This document shows, piece after piece, positions 1 to 9,971 of a DNA stretch of 64,000 nt (positions are counted from its first letter, which is position 1; each line of letters begins with the position of its first letter). The notes under the pieces are model-generated. The model was not told the DNA's origin. It searched no databases and worked only from the letters and a program-made list of their open reading frames with translations. The stretch comes from Cyclobacteriaceae bacterium (lineage in GTDB: Bacteria > Bacteroidota > Bacteroidia > Cytophagales > Cyclobacteriaceae), in the NCBI GenBank assembly GCA_026003355.1, contig BPHC01000001.1, forward strand, positions 310,001-374,000, in the 5' to 3' direction. The position numbers and the translations under genes were made by a program.

Positions 1-990
1 GTTTTAAGCCGGTAGTCGGTTTCCGGAAGCATTTCGGTAACAAAAATTTCGGGCAGTCCATCATTATTGATGTCGGCAATATCTGCGCCCATTGAGCCCA
101 GGCTTATTTCGGTCATCATATCTTCCAGTTGCTCCCTGAAGGTGCCATTGCGCTGGTTAAGGTACAGGTAATCTTTTTCAAAAAAATCATTGGCAACGTA
201 CAGATCGGGCCAGCCATCCAGGTTGATGTCGCTCACAGCCACGCCAAGGCCAAAGCCTATCTGGCTGGAATAAATGCCGGCCTGAAGGGTTACATCGGTA
301 AACCGGTTGCCGTCGTTTCGGAGCAATTTATTGCCGCCGGCGGGGTCGGGTATTTTGCGCTGATCTTTTCGAAGATCGTATTGTCCCACCGAACGGATGG
401 AGTTATTCAGGAGGTAGCAATCCAGATCACCGTCGCGGTCGTAATCAAAAAATGCCGCGTGCACCGATAGTCCTTCAAAATTTAGTCCGTATTCTTTCGA
501 GCGTTCAGTAAAGGTAAGGTTGCCGTTGTTAATGTAGAGTTCGTTATGTCTGCGATCTCCTCCCGGAGGTCCCGACTTGCACAGGTAAATGTCCATCCAT
601 CCGTCACCATTCACATCGGCCAGGCTCACGCCCGTAGTCCATGTTCCCTCAAAATAAAGTCCGGCGGCTTCGGTAATATCCTGAAATTTTAAATTTCCCT
701 CTGTTAAGGTAAAGTCGGTTAGGCACCTGATTTCCGCATAAAAAAATATCGGCAAGGCCATCGTTGTTGAAATCGGCTATTCCTACGCCTCCGCCGTTAA
801 AAAAATTGCGGAAAGTATAAGGGTTTAATGTTTCGTTGTAGTGAAGGTTGTTGGAAAACGCAATGCCGGTTTGTGCAGAATCCAATATACTGAATAAGTA
901 TGACTTACCAGCCAGCACAGGTTCCTCCTTCTTTCCGCATCGGGTAATAAAAAAGAGTAAAAGCAGCAAAAAGTTTAGCTTACAGCGCAC
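1..990 (-). CDS. VCBS/FG-GAP repeat lipoprotein (CRTAC1/UnbV type), N-terminal part, frameshifted, runs off the window
   Basis: Only the N-terminal part is in the window; the frame is still open at base 1. A GTG start at 990 gives a lipoprotein signal (hydrophobic LLLLLFF, then cysteine at ITRCGKKEE). After it come repeated calcium-loop motifs of the VCBS/FG-GAP type: DFNNDGLADIF, DVNGDGWMDIY, DYDRDGDLDCY, DINLDGWPDLY and DINNDGLPEIF. Such proteins are surface-exposed and often sit beside SusC/SusD genes; their exact role is not established. The frame breaks near 691-699: removing one base from the AAA/TTT tract restores LYLNRGNLKFQDITEAAG, so this is a single-base insertion. It begins downstream of the terminator that closes the susD unit, so it probably has its own promoter or depends on read-through. 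Confidence 0.72.
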
Positions 991-1012
991 GCTTCAATTT
1001 CACACTATATAC

Positions 1013-1051
1013 TGTAAAAACAAAAGCAAGGAGTTATCCTTGCTTTTGTTT
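1013..1051 (-). terminator. Rho-independent terminator after first SusD gene
   Basis: A near-perfect inverted repeat (arms 1018-1032 and 1037-1051, four-base loop) lies just beyond the SusD stop codon. Read on the minus strand the stem ends in a run of T (complement of 1016-1020). It should end the susC-susD transcript. Confidence 0.85.
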
Positions 1052-1070
1052 AGTCACAAAATACCTGAAA

Positions 1071-2717
1071 TCAATATCCGGGATTTTGGGTCAGGTTGGC
1101 ATTGGCATCAATCTGTATCTGAGGTATGGGAAATACCCGGTATTTAGGATCGGGAGAAGCGGGCTTCTCCCACCAGGCATCCGACCATTTTCCAAAGCGG
1201 ATCAAATCCTGCCGGCGGGTCATTTCGGCAAACATTTCGCGGCCACGCTCGGCAAGCAGCTTATCGGCATCGAGCGAAGTGAAAGGATCCACCCCGGCGC
1301 GGTCGCGGATCTGATTCACCAGGGTAAGCGCTTCAGGATCAGCATTATTAAGCCGCCACAGCGCTTCGGCTTTAGCCAGAAGGATATCTGCCAGGCGGAA
1401 GATTACAAAGTCGTTGCTCATGTTGTTCGTGCCCCCCACTTCAAATTCATACTTGCCAATGCGGGCACCGCCCTGGCGCCAGCCATCCGGGAAGATTTCA
1501 TTATTCTCGGGGGTAAAGGTAAGCGGAGGACCATCCGGATCGAACGGCTCAGCAGCCGGGTCAATAGCCCGTGAACCATCCGGATTGAACTGCGGACCCA
1601 CTATAAAATTCGAGAGGCGCTCATCGAGCGTGCCTGTGTCATCGGGAATGCCATTTTCATCCACATCCGGGCATAGTCCCTTCCATACCGGACCCTGCGG
1701 ACCGGGGTTGGCCACCGGATCTACGTAGGAATTATAAAATTCCTCAACTACTGCATAGCCGTTCCAGGGCTGCATGGTAAACCGGTACACCCCCTGGCTG
1801 GCATAGTGCAGGGTCATCATAGGCCAATTAAAACCTTGCGCAAACACCTTATCGTACGGGTACACGAAAATGTTTTCTCTGGAGCCCGAATTTTCAATGG
1901 CGAAGTTGTCAGCGTACAGTCCTTCCAGCGAAAAGCCACCGTTGTCAATAATATCATCGGCAGCGGTAATTACTTTGTTCCACTGTGGCGTACCGGTGTA
2001 CACTTCGGCATTCAGGTAAAGTTTGGTTAAAATAGCCTGCGCGGCCCAGCGTGTCATGCGCCCGTAAGTAGTTGACGTCTTCTCGGTAGGGAGATCGTCC
2101 AGCACATCGAGCAGCTCCGACTCTACAAAGTTATACACGGCTGTTCTGCCTGCAGCAAAGTTGGCATTGTTTGCCGGCGCACCGGTGGCCGTAAAATCGG
2201 TTACCAGCGGTACGTTGCCATAGGCATCCAGCAGCCAATAATACCACAATGCCCTAAGGGCCCTTAGTTCAGAAATGGTTTTATTAGCCAAGTCGACCGT
2301 AGTGGGATCGGTACTGGATAAAAGTTGCTCGAATTGAAAAATAAGGCGGTTGCAGGTATTTACTCCTCCATACAAAAAGCCCCATGCGTTATTGAAAAAT
2401 CCGTTAGAGGGTGAAAAGGTGTGTTGGTGAAGTTGAATGAGCACACCCCCATCATACCAGTCGCCTCCCTTGGTGGTAATAACCAGTTCATCGGATGATA
2501 TTTCCTGAATGGACCACAGGTTGGAATGGTTGCCTAACCCCCCAAGCGAGGAGTAGGCCTGACCCAGTGCCGCAATAAACTCTTCCTGAGTTTTGAAAAA
2601 GTTGTCGGCTGTTACAGAGTCGAAAAGCTCTTCATCCAGGTTGGTACACGACAGCATAAGTGCCGTAGCCACCAGGCCGCTCATTATGGTTTTACGCATC
2701 ATTGTTTTCATGTTCAT
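1071..2717 (-). CDS. SusD/RagB family outer-membrane nutrient-binding lipoprotein (first pair)
   Basis: 548 residues. It has a lipoprotein signal with the lipobox cysteine at LMLSCTNLDEE (about residue 24), followed by the SusD N-terminal TPR-like region (FFKTQEEFIAALGQAYSSL) and the RagB/SusD C-terminal region ending in the usual RVFPIPQIQIDANANLTQNPGY-like tail. SusD proteins cap a SusC porin on the cell surface and bind the glycan or oligosaccharide before import. It follows the first SusC by 13 bases, so the two are co-transcribed, and a strong terminator follows it. Ligand specificity cannot be read from the sequence. Neighbouring GH65/pgmB suggest alpha-glucosides, but GH53 nearby leaves beta-galactan possible. 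Confidence 0.93.
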   Translation of the reverse strand: MNMKTMMRKTIMSGLVATALMLSCTNLDEELFDSVTADNFFKTQEEFIAALGQAYSSLGGLGNHSNLWSIQEISSDELVITTKGGDWYDGGVLIQLHQHTFSPSNGFFNNAWGFLYGGVNTCNRLIFQFEQLLSSTDPTTVDLANKTISELRALRALWYYWLLDAYGNVPLVTDFTATGAPANNANFAAGRTAVYNFVESELLDVLDDLPTEKTSTTYGRMTRWAAQAILTKLYLNAEVYTGTPQWNKVITAADDIIDNGGFSLEGLYADNFAIENSGSRENIFVYPYDKVFAQGFNWPMMTLHYASQGVYRFTMQPWNGYAVVEEFYNSYVDPVANPGPQGPVWKGLCPDVDENGIPDDTGTLDERLSNFIVGPQFNPDGSRAIDPAAEPFDPDGPPLTFTPENNEIFPDGWRQGGARIGKYEFEVGGTNNMSNDFVIFRLADILLAKAEALWRLNNADPEALTLVNQIRDRAGVDPFTSLDADKLLAERGREMFAEMTRRQDLIRFGKWSDAWWEKPASPDPKYRVFPIPQIQIDANANLTQNPGY

Positions 2718-2730
2718 TCGGTTTTAATGA

Positions 2731-5712
2731 TTAAAGCCCAATATTTATACCTACGGTTATAATACGGGTAGTGAAGTAAGTGGAGCGTCTTTCAATACCC
2801 GGAGACAGCGGGTCGGGCGATCCGGGCCGGCCACCGTTATCACTATCATTTACATCAAAGTACCTTACCTCAGGATCTACACCGGTGTAACCCGTAATTA
2901 CAAACAGGTTTTGCCCGGAGATGAAGGCTCGAATATTGCGAATGCCCGACGCCTTAACCGGGAAATTGTAACCCAATGTTGCATTATCCAGCTTTACAAA
3001 GCTGGCATCTTCTACGTGGCTGCTGTTAAACTGAGCTTTGGTGATGTCGGGATTGTAATATTTGGTTTTTACCACGTTCCAGTTGCCCACGGTAGTGCTT
3101 TCAAGATTTTCATAAAATCCGCGGTAGCTGTTTATTAAATCGTGACCAAATGCCCCCCGGAAAAACAGGTTAAGATCGAAATTTTTATAGCGAATGGTGT
3201 TGTTCCACCCGATAAGAAATTTGGGTAAGCCGTTTCCGATAACTGTTCGGTCGTCATTGCAATTACAATAGCTGCCATCCCCGCTCAGGTCCTGTAACCG
3301 GGGAGTTCCATCAGGATTTACCCCAATCTGAATAGGACCCCATATTTGGCCCAGTGGATCTCCCTCTTTAACCCGCACCAGTTGGGTGTCGTTCTGGCCC
3401 GGAGCGCCCATGTTCGCACGATACAACACCCCGCCTTCGCCAAAGCTCAGGTCTCCGGAAGTAAGGCTCACCACCTTGGTTTTGGGCAGAGGAGAAGTTA
3501 AGGCCTACATCATAGCTGAAATCCGGGCGTGAAATAGCCTTGTAATCGGCCTGGAATTCAAAACCGTTGCTGCGCAGCTCACCAATATTTACCCAAGTGG
3601 TGCCGAACAAGTTGGGTGGAACGGGCACGTTAACGGGTAAAATCATGTCTTTGGTGGTACGGATATAATATTCAATTGAACCCGACAGCCTGCCATTCAG
3701 CACGGCAAAGTCGGCACCAAAATTATACTCATCCTTGGTTTCCCAGGCCAAATCGGGGTTGGGGTTGCTAACCGGTCCATAACTGGGCACGTAGTTGCCT
3801 TCAAAAAGGAAAAAGCCCTGTGGACCAAATCGCTGTAGCGAAATGTAGGGATCGGCCGGAATGGCGCCTGTGCGGCCATAGCTGGCGCGTATTTTAAGCG
3901 ACTGCACCTGTGGTATGGATACCAGATCGGAGATATTGACCCCTGCACTTACCGCAGGAAACAATCCCCATTTGTTGTTGGCCCCAAAACGCGAAGAGCC
4001 TTCGTAGCGGGCACTCACCGAAAGGAAGTACGAGTTTTTAAAGTTCAAATTAGCCCGGCCGAAGAACGCTACCAGTTTATTGGAGTTGGCATAGCTGAAA
4101 ACACTGCCCAGACCATTGGCAAAATCAAGCGCAGCCGACATATTATTATAGGTAAAGGCATCGGTAAGGAAATTACCACCTTCCATACCAAAGCCTTCGT
4201 TAAAGAAGTACTGGTAAGAATAACCACCCAGCAGGGCAAGGTTCACATCGCCAAATGTTTTGTCGTAGTTAACGGTGGTTTCGAACAATTCATTAAAGCG
4301 CGTATGGGTAGCCCGGCTGGCCAGGCCGTTTCGGCCAAATCCGCGGAATTTGGAGGTTTTGGAGTAATATTCTCCGCGCAAATCATTTTCTTCCTGGCGC
4401 GAATAAAACACGGCCGCGCGCAGGCCGCTTATCACATCGCTGAAATCATACTCACCGCGGATACTCATGAGCAGACGCTTGTCTTTGCCTTCGTTTTTGT
4501 TTTTTTCAGCAATACCAAGCGGATTAAAGAAATCGAAAATATCGCGTTCAGCATAGCCACCAATATTAGTAAGACCGGGTGCTCCGGTATAATATACCGG
4601 TAAGGTAGGGTTAGCCACTACGGCATAGCGAAGCGCCTCAGTAAAACCGTAGCTTGCATCGCGGGTGGTGGTAGCAAAGTTCAGCGAAAAAGTTGCGCGG
4701 TCGTTCAGCGCTTTCTGCGTAATATTTAACCTTCCGATAATCTGGCTGAAACCTGAATTGAGGTTAATGCCCTGTGCATCGCGGTAGTTGAAGGAAGCCC
4801 GGTAGGTAGTAGAGGCATTGCCGCCGGAAACAGCTATGTTGTGCACAGTAGTTTTACCGGTGTTGGTTACCACGTCCAGCCAATCGGTGTTGCCTCCCAA
4901 ATCAATTGCTCCCGGAAGGGTGCGGTACTCGGCTGCATCCATGGTTTCAATTTTCCGCGCAATAGATTCGATGGCATAGGAACCGTTATAATCTACCTGG
5001 AAGCGTCCGGCTTTACCTGAACGGGTGGTAATAATAATCACACCGCTCGAACCGCGCACCCCGTAAATGGCAGCCGCAGATCCGTCTTTCAGCACGTCAA
5101 TGGTTTCAATATCATTGGGGTCGATTGTGCTGAGCGAACCACCAATTACTCCATCAATAACAATAAGCGGCTCGCTGTTGGCACCTATCGTAGTAATACC
5201 CCGCAGGCGGATGGTTGACCGGCATTAGGGTCACCACCCGGGCGCACAATACTTAAACCGGCAACTTTACCTGCCAGCAACTGTGCAGGGTCGTTAACCG
5301 TACCGCGGTTAAAGTTTTCTGATTTGATGCTGGCCACTGCACTGGTTATTTCCTTTTTCTCCTGTGTGCCATAGCCCACCACCACAATCTCTGACAGGGC
5401 CGTAACATCCGATTGCAAGACCACGTCAACGGTGGTTTGCGAGCCCACTGTTACTTCCTGCGTAACATAGCCAATGAACGAAAACACCAGCACGGCATCG
5501 TTGCCTACTGAAATGCTGAAACTCCCGTTGGCATCGGTAACTGTTCCGGTTGAAGTGCCCTTAACCTGCACGTTAACGCCAGGTATGGGCGAGCCGTCAT
5601 CCGAAGAGGTAACCTTTCCGGATATGGTTCGGGTTTGGGCCCAGGCTGCGGAGACGCCGGCCAGCATAACCGCCAGCAACAGCATCCGCCAGGTTTGGTA
5701 AATCTTCATCAT
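2731..5712 (-). CDS. SusC/RagA family TonB-dependent transporter (first pair), two frameshifts
   Basis: About 993 residues when repaired. An ATG at 5712 gives a signal peptide ([17 protein letters not shown]), a carboxypeptidase-D-like regulatory domain ([20 protein letters not shown]), the SusC plug with [15 protein letters not shown] and [21 protein letters not shown], and a 22-stranded barrel ending in a TonB-dependent C-terminus. It imports bound oligosaccharide across the outer membrane using TonB energy, with the downstream SusD as lid. The frame breaks twice: near 5213-5222, where GGDPNAG should continue STIRLRGIT (one base missing), and near 3475-3495, where NFS should continue [15 protein letters not shown]. 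All domains are otherwise present, so a sequence error or very recent damage is more likely than an old pseudogene. An operator-like palindrome lies upstream at 5796-5823. Confidence 0.9.
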
Positions 5713-5795
5713 AAGGTTTGCAGTTAGGTTAATTCCTTTCTGAAAAATCGCTGATTTTAACCGGAATAACAAATTTTGTTTAAATAAAAAGTTAG

Positions 5796-5823
5796 CAAAC
5801 GTTTTCGCAATCGTTTGCGAAAA
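5796..5823. promoter_or_regulatory. Candidate LacI-family operator upstream of first susC
   Basis: The palindrome TTTTCGCAA-TCGT-TTGCGAAAA (5802-5823) has perfect 9-base arms. Bases 5796-5810 read CAAACGTTTTCGCAA, and the reverse complement of this 15-mer occurs at 22724-22738 before the second susC and GH31. LacI-family operators are typically CG-centred palindromes of this size. It lies between the GH65 stop and the susC start. Confidence 0.65.
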
Positions 5824-5829
5824 ATTCAG

Positions 5830-8112
5830 TTACTGAACGTTAAGGATTTTGTCGCCCAGTTGTATTTCAATCGGGTTTCCGGATTCAAGTTTTACAGTGG
5901 CCTCTGTTCCTTGTTTTGCCGTAATCCTCAGCACGCGGTTCCGGAAAAGGATACGGAATGAATAGCTCTGCCATGGTCCTGGAACGATGGGATTTAAATA
6001 CAGCCTTCCGTCTTTTACGCGCATGCCGCCAAAACCTTTTACCAGGCTCATCCAGGTGCCGGCCATGCTGGTAACGTGCAGTCCGTCTTCGGTATCGTTA
6101 TTATAGTCATCCAGATCCAGGCGGGCGGTTCGCAGAAACATTTCGTATGCCTTGTGAAGGTAGCCGAGCGAGCAGGCCAGAATAGCGTGCACACAGGGTG
6201 AAAGAGAGGATTCGTGCACCGTCATGGGTTCGTAGAAGTCAAAGTTTTTTCTGATAACCTCCCGGTCGAAGTGGTCTTCAAAGAAATAAAGTCCCTGTAA
6301 AACATCGGCTTGTTTAATAAAGCAGGATCGCAAAATGCGATCCCAGCTCCAATGCTGGTTCAGGGGCCTTTCAGCAGGCTTTAATGAGTCAACGGTTCGC
6401 AGTTCCTTATCCAGAAAGCCATCCTGCTGCAGAAATATGCCTCTTGTGGGGTCTTCGGGCAGATAAAGTTTTTCAATGATGTCCTGCCAACATTTTTCTT
6501 CATCAGCCCGAAGCCCTGCTTTTTCTGTAAGGGCTCTTGTTTTGTCGCCCGCGTGTTTTCTGGCCCACGCCAGTACTTCGAGCGTGTAAGTCAGCGTCCA
6601 GCGGGCTATGTAATTGGTGTACCAGTTGTTGTTTACATTGTTTTCGTATTCGTTGGGGCCGGTTACGCCCAGCATAACGTAGCCGCCTTTTGCATCGGAC
6701 CAGTTTACCCGCTGCGACCAGAATCTGGATAAGGCCAGCAGTACCTCGAGGCCATAGTCGGTTAAATATTCTTCATCTCCGGTATAACGCACATAATCAT
6801 AGATGGCGTAGGCAATGGCTCCGTTCCGGTGAATTTCTTCAAAGGTAATCTCCCATTCGTTGTGGCATTCTTCTCCGTTCATGGTAACCATGGGGTACAG
6901 GGCTGCTCCATTTTCAAAACCCAGCTTGCGTGCATTTTCAATGGCTTTGGGCAGATGCCGGTAACGGTAGAGCAACAGGTTACGTGCCACATGCTGGCCG
7001 GCGGTACTCATATAAAAAGGAAGGCAGTAAGCCTCGGTATCCCAGTAGGTACTTCCTCCGTATTTTTCGCCTGTAAAGCCTTTAGGTCCGATATTAAGGC
7101 GTTCGTCTTCGCCGGTATAGGTTTGCATTAAATGAAAAATGGCAAATCTAATGCCCTGTTGTGCTGCTGCATCGCCTTCTATGGTAATGTCGCAGTCGCG
7201 CCATATCTCCTCCCACCTTTGTATGTGTTCGTTGTGCAGTTGTTCGAATGGTATGCCGCGCAGTTCGTCCAGCAATCTATGGCAGTGTAACTCCACATTT
7301 TGTTTGGAGTGGTTGAATGAAGAGGCTATAACTCCATATTTTACGATTTCAATGGTATCGCCTGCCTGTACAGCAATTGATATCCGGTGGGCTGCATATT
7401 TTTCGCGTTCTGCTATTTCGGGCTGTAGGGAAACAGGTTTACCGTTTAGGAAAATCCGATAGGCTGTTCCGGTGCTTACATGGAAATCGGTTTTAAGAGT
7501 GGCCGCAGTTATGATAATGTACTGGTCGGTTACTTTGCGGCTCACCTCACGCCAGAACTTTTCATCGTAGTTGGCATCCTGATTTTTCACATCGGCATCT
7601 GCATCAAGCGTAAGGGTTATCCGGCCATTGAAATTTTTGCTGGTAAGGCGGTAGCGAATCAGGCCCAGCTCTTTGCGCGCCATGCTGCAAAACCGGCAGG
7701 CTGTTACCTCAACTGCTTTTCCGCCGGCTGTGGTAGCGGCAAAGGTGCGGGTTAAGGTACCGGTGCGCATATCCAGCTCACGCCAGAAGCGCTCCACTTT
7801 CATTCGGGCAAGATCAACGGGCTCCTCATCCAACTCAATGCCGATGCCGATCCATGCCGGAGCGTTGAGTACTTTGGCAAAATATTCCGGATAACCAATT
7901 TTCCACCACCCTACCCGCGTTTTATCGGGGTAGTACACACCGGCCACATAGTGACCCTGAAGGGTTTCTCCGCTGTATCCCTCCTCAAAATTACCCCGGT
8001 GACCCATGTTGCCGTTACCCAGGCTGAACAGGCTTTCGCTAACGCGGTTCCAGAGCGGATGGAAAGTTTCTTCAATAACCTTCCATGGATGATGCTGAAT
8101 GAAATTTTTCAT
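5830..8112 (-). CDS. Glycoside hydrolase family 65 phosphorylase, probable maltose phosphorylase
   Basis: 760 residues, full GH65 length, with no signal peptide, so cytoplasmic. Domains run N-terminal beta-sandwich, (alpha/alpha)6 barrel and a small C-terminal beta domain. The signature VTGPNEYENNVNNNWYTN (about residues 482-499) carries the likely catalytic acid Glu, near the position of Glu487 in Lactobacillus maltose phosphorylase. HESSLSPCVH (about residue 630) matches the phosphate-binding region. Family members phosphorolyse alpha-linked disaccharides to glucose and beta-glucose-1-phosphate. The pgmB gene lies 34 bases upstream on the same strand and would convert that product to glucose-6-phosphate, a pairing that favours maltose; kojibiose, nigerose or trehalose specificity cannot be excluded. 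Confidence 0.92.
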   Translation of the reverse strand: MKNFIQHHPWKVIEETFHPLWNRVSESLFSLGNGNMGHRGNFEEGYSGETLQGHYVAGVYYPDKTRVGWWKIGYPEYFAKVLNAPAWIGIGIELDEEPVDLARMKVERFWRELDMRTGTLTRTFAATTAGGKAVEVTACRFCSMARKELGLIRYRLTSKNFNGRITLTLDADADVKNQDANYDEKFWREVSRKVTDQYIIITAATLKTDFHVSTGTAYRIFLNGKPVSLQPEIAEREKYAAHRISIAVQAGDTIEIVKYGVIASSFNHSKQNVELHCHRLLDELRGIPFEQLHNEHIQRWEEIWRDCDITIEGDAAAQQGIRFAIFHLMQTYTGEDERLNIGPKGFTGEKYGGSTYWDTEAYCLPFYMSTAGQHVARNLLLYRYRHLPKAIENARKLGFENGAALYPMVTMNGEECHNEWEITFEEIHRNGAIAYAIYDYVRYTGDEEYLTDYGLEVLLALSRFWSQRVNWSDAKGGYVMLGVTGPNEYENNVNNNWYTNYIARWTLTYTLEVLAWARKHAGDKTRALTEKAGLRADEEKCWQDIIEKLYLPEDPTRGIFLQQDGFLDKELRTVDSLKPAERPLNQHWSWDRILRSCFIKQADVLQGLYFFEDHFDREVIRKNFDFYEPMTVHESSLSPCVHAILACSLGYLHKAYEMFLRTARLDLDDYNNDTEDGLHVTSMAGTWMSLVKGFGGMRVKDGRLYLNPIVPGPWQSYSFRILFRNRVLRITAKQGTEATVKLESGNPIEIQLGDKILNVQ

Positions 8113-8146
8113 ATTACAAATGTAGGTTCTTCTTTCCTGCCGTTTA

Positions 8147-8800
8147 TTACAGCAACAACTCTTTCAGTAAAGCCGGCGTAATTTCTTTGGTTTGCCTTAC
8201 TACCCGGTGAGCGCCCTGCAACACGCTGGAGTCGCCCACCCCTACTACCTTCATGCCAGCGCGCAGGGCAGCTTCAACGCCGGCAGCGGCATCTTCAATA
8301 ACCACGCAGTTTGACGGGGGCAACTGTAACCGCAAAGCAGTTGTTAAGAAAATTTCGGGGTGGGGTTTGCTGTTTGCTATGTCGTTGCCATCGGTTACGG
8401 CATCAAATACTCCTTCTAAATTAAGACGCTGCAATACGGTGCGGGCATTTTTACTGCTGCTGGCCAGTGCAATGCACAGACCATTGTGTTTAAGCTGCTG
8501 GAGCAGGCCGGGCACTTCCGGAAAAATTTCGGTTGGCTGCATGCGACTGATGAATTCTTTGAACCATTCGTTTTTCATTTCGGCCAGCTCTTCCATTTTT
8601 TCCGGGGGCAATGAAAGTTTTCCGAATTCAAGAATTTTCTGCAGCGATTCCATGCGCCCAACACCTTTAAGTTGCTCGTTAAAAGCTTCGGTAAGGGTAA
8701 TGCCGAGGCTGGCCGCCAGCCTTTTCCATGCCAGAAAGTGGTACCTGGCCGTATCTACAATAACACCGTCAAGATCAAAAATTGCTGCCTGTGCTTTCAT
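8147..8800 (-). CDS. pgmB: Beta-phosphoglucomutase, HAD superfamily
   Basis: 217 residues. HAD motif I is DLDGVIVDT (nucleophile Asp at about residue 9), motif II SS at LASSSKNARTVL, motif III Lys in ANSKPHPEIF and motif IV VIEDAAAGVEAA, the beta-phosphoglucomutase pattern. It interconverts beta-glucose-1-phosphate and glucose-6-phosphate in the cytoplasm. It is the first gene of a minus-strand unit with the GH65 phosphorylase and completes maltose phosphorolysis. Its start lies 113 bases from the divergent lacI gene, and the shared intergenic region contains an operator-like half site. Confidence 0.93.
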   Translation of the reverse strand: MKAQAAIFDLDGVIVDTARYHFLAWKRLAASLGITLTEAFNEQLKGVGRMESLQKILEFGKLSLPPEKMEELAEMKNEWFKEFISRMQPTEIFPEVPGLLQQLKHNGLCIALASSSKNARTVLQRLNLEGVFDAVTDGNDIANSKPHPEIFLTTALRLQLPPSNCVVIEDAAAGVEAALRAGMKVVGVGDSSVLQGAHRVVRQTKEITPALLKELLL

Positions 8801-8866
8801 TTTTAAACGGCTGAAAAATAGGGCCTTCTTTTCAATTGGTTATTAAATGCCTGAATAATTTTGTTT

Positions 8867-8879
8867 CAATCGTTTGTGC
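8867..8879. promoter_or_regulatory. Candidate LacI-family operator half site between pgmB and lacI
   Basis: CAATCGTTTG at 8867-8876 is identical to 5808-5817 in the susC operator and is followed by TGC where the susC site has CGA. Its place between the divergent pgmB and regulator genes would allow control of both. The match is shorter and less palindromic than the other sites. Confidence 0.45.
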
Positions 8880-8913
8880 AACAACTTGCAGTTCGATTTA
8901 GTATATTGCCCGC

Positions 8914-9951
8914 ATGAAGTTTAACCAGGTAACCATAAAGGATATTGCACGCGAGCTGGGTATATCGCCCTCTACCGTAAGCCGCGCGTTGAAAAATCAT
9001 CCCGACATTAGTGCCGATACCAAAAAAGCCGTACATGAACTGGCCGAAAAACTTAATTACCAGCCCAACATCGTAGCTCTAAGTTTGCGGCACAGCAAAA
9101 CCAACACCATTGGGGTAATAATACCCGAAATTGTACATTACTTTTTCTCTACGGTTATCAGCGGCATTGAGTCGGTGGCCTACGAAGCCGGCTATAACGT
9201 AATTCTTACCCAGTCCAATGAGTCGGCCCAGCGCGAAGCCACCGACCTGCGGGCCTTGTTCAACAGCCGGGTAGACGGTATGCTCATTTCCATATCGCGC
9301 GAAACCCGGCAATATGATCATATTGAGTCCATACTGGCCAAAGACGTTCCGGTGGTATTTTTCGACCGCTGGTACGATAACCCCAACACCAGCAAAGTGC
9401 TGGTTGACGATTATGAAGGAGCCTATGAAGCCGTAAAGCACCTGATTAGCCAGGGCTGCACCCGCATTGCCCACATGGTGGCTGTGCCGGGTCTTTCCAT
9501 ATCCGAAGACCGCAAACGTGGCTATGTTGATGCACTGAAAGAAAACAACCTTCAGGTAGATGAGCAGCTAACAGTTATTTGCCCTAACGGATCGCTGGAA
9601 GACGGGCAGCGGGCAGCTGAAAAACTGTTATCGCTCAAAAAACGCCCGGATGGCATTTTTGCCAACAACGACCTGCTTGCCTTTGGCGCCATGCAGGTTA
9701 TAAAAAAGAAGGGACTGCGTATTCCGGACGATATTGCCATAGTAGGTTACAGCAACTGGTTTTTCAGCGCGCTTATGGACCCTCCCTTAACTTCGGTACA
9801 TCAACCTGGCTTTGAAATGGGCCAGGAAGCTGCACGCCTGCTTATCAGGCAAATTGAGTTGAAGGGCAAAAGCGAAGCAGAAACAATACCTGAAAAAAAG
9901 GTATTGAAAACCCACCTGGTCATTCGGGAATCATCGCTTAAAAAGCGCTGA
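8914..9951 (+). CDS. LacI family transcriptional regulator of the glucan locus
   Basis: 345 residues, full LacI/GalR length. The N-terminal helix-turn-helix and hinge helix read TIKDIARELGISPSTVSRAL and HELAEKLNYQPNIVALSLR (residues 7-65). The periplasmic-binding-protein-like effector domain follows (NTIGVIIPEIVHYFFSTVIS; DGIFANNDLLAFGAMQVIKK; IAIVGYSNWFFSALMDPPLT). It should bind a sugar or sugar phosphate and control the surrounding genes. Related palindromes lie upstream of itself, the first susC, and the second susC/GH31 pair, which supports a local regulon. Whether it represses or activates is not visible; the two susC sites lie upstream of the likely promoters, which would fit activation. 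Confidence 0.93.
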   Translation: MKFNQVTIKDIARELGISPSTVSRALKNHPDISADTKKAVHELAEKLNYQPNIVALSLRHSKTNTIGVIIPEIVHYFFSTVISGIESVAYEAGYNVILTQSNESAQREATDLRALFNSRVDGMLISISRETRQYDHIESILAKDVPVVFFDRWYDNPNTSKVLVDDYEGAYEAVKHLISQGCTRIAHMVAVPGLSISEDRKRGYVDALKENNLQVDEQLTVICPNGSLEDGQRAAEKLLSLKKRPDGIFANNDLLAFGAMQVIKKKGLRIPDDIAIVGYSNWFFSALMDPPLTSVHQPGFEMGQEAARLLIRQIELKGKSEAETIPEKKVLKTHLVIRESSLKKR

Positions 9952-9971
9952 CACACGGCAGGCCGCCTGCC

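Noticed and set aside
3480-5220. Programmed frameshifting in the SusC gene
   Set aside because: The two breaks lack slippery heptamers with downstream structure, and similar breaks occur in unrelated genes across the window.
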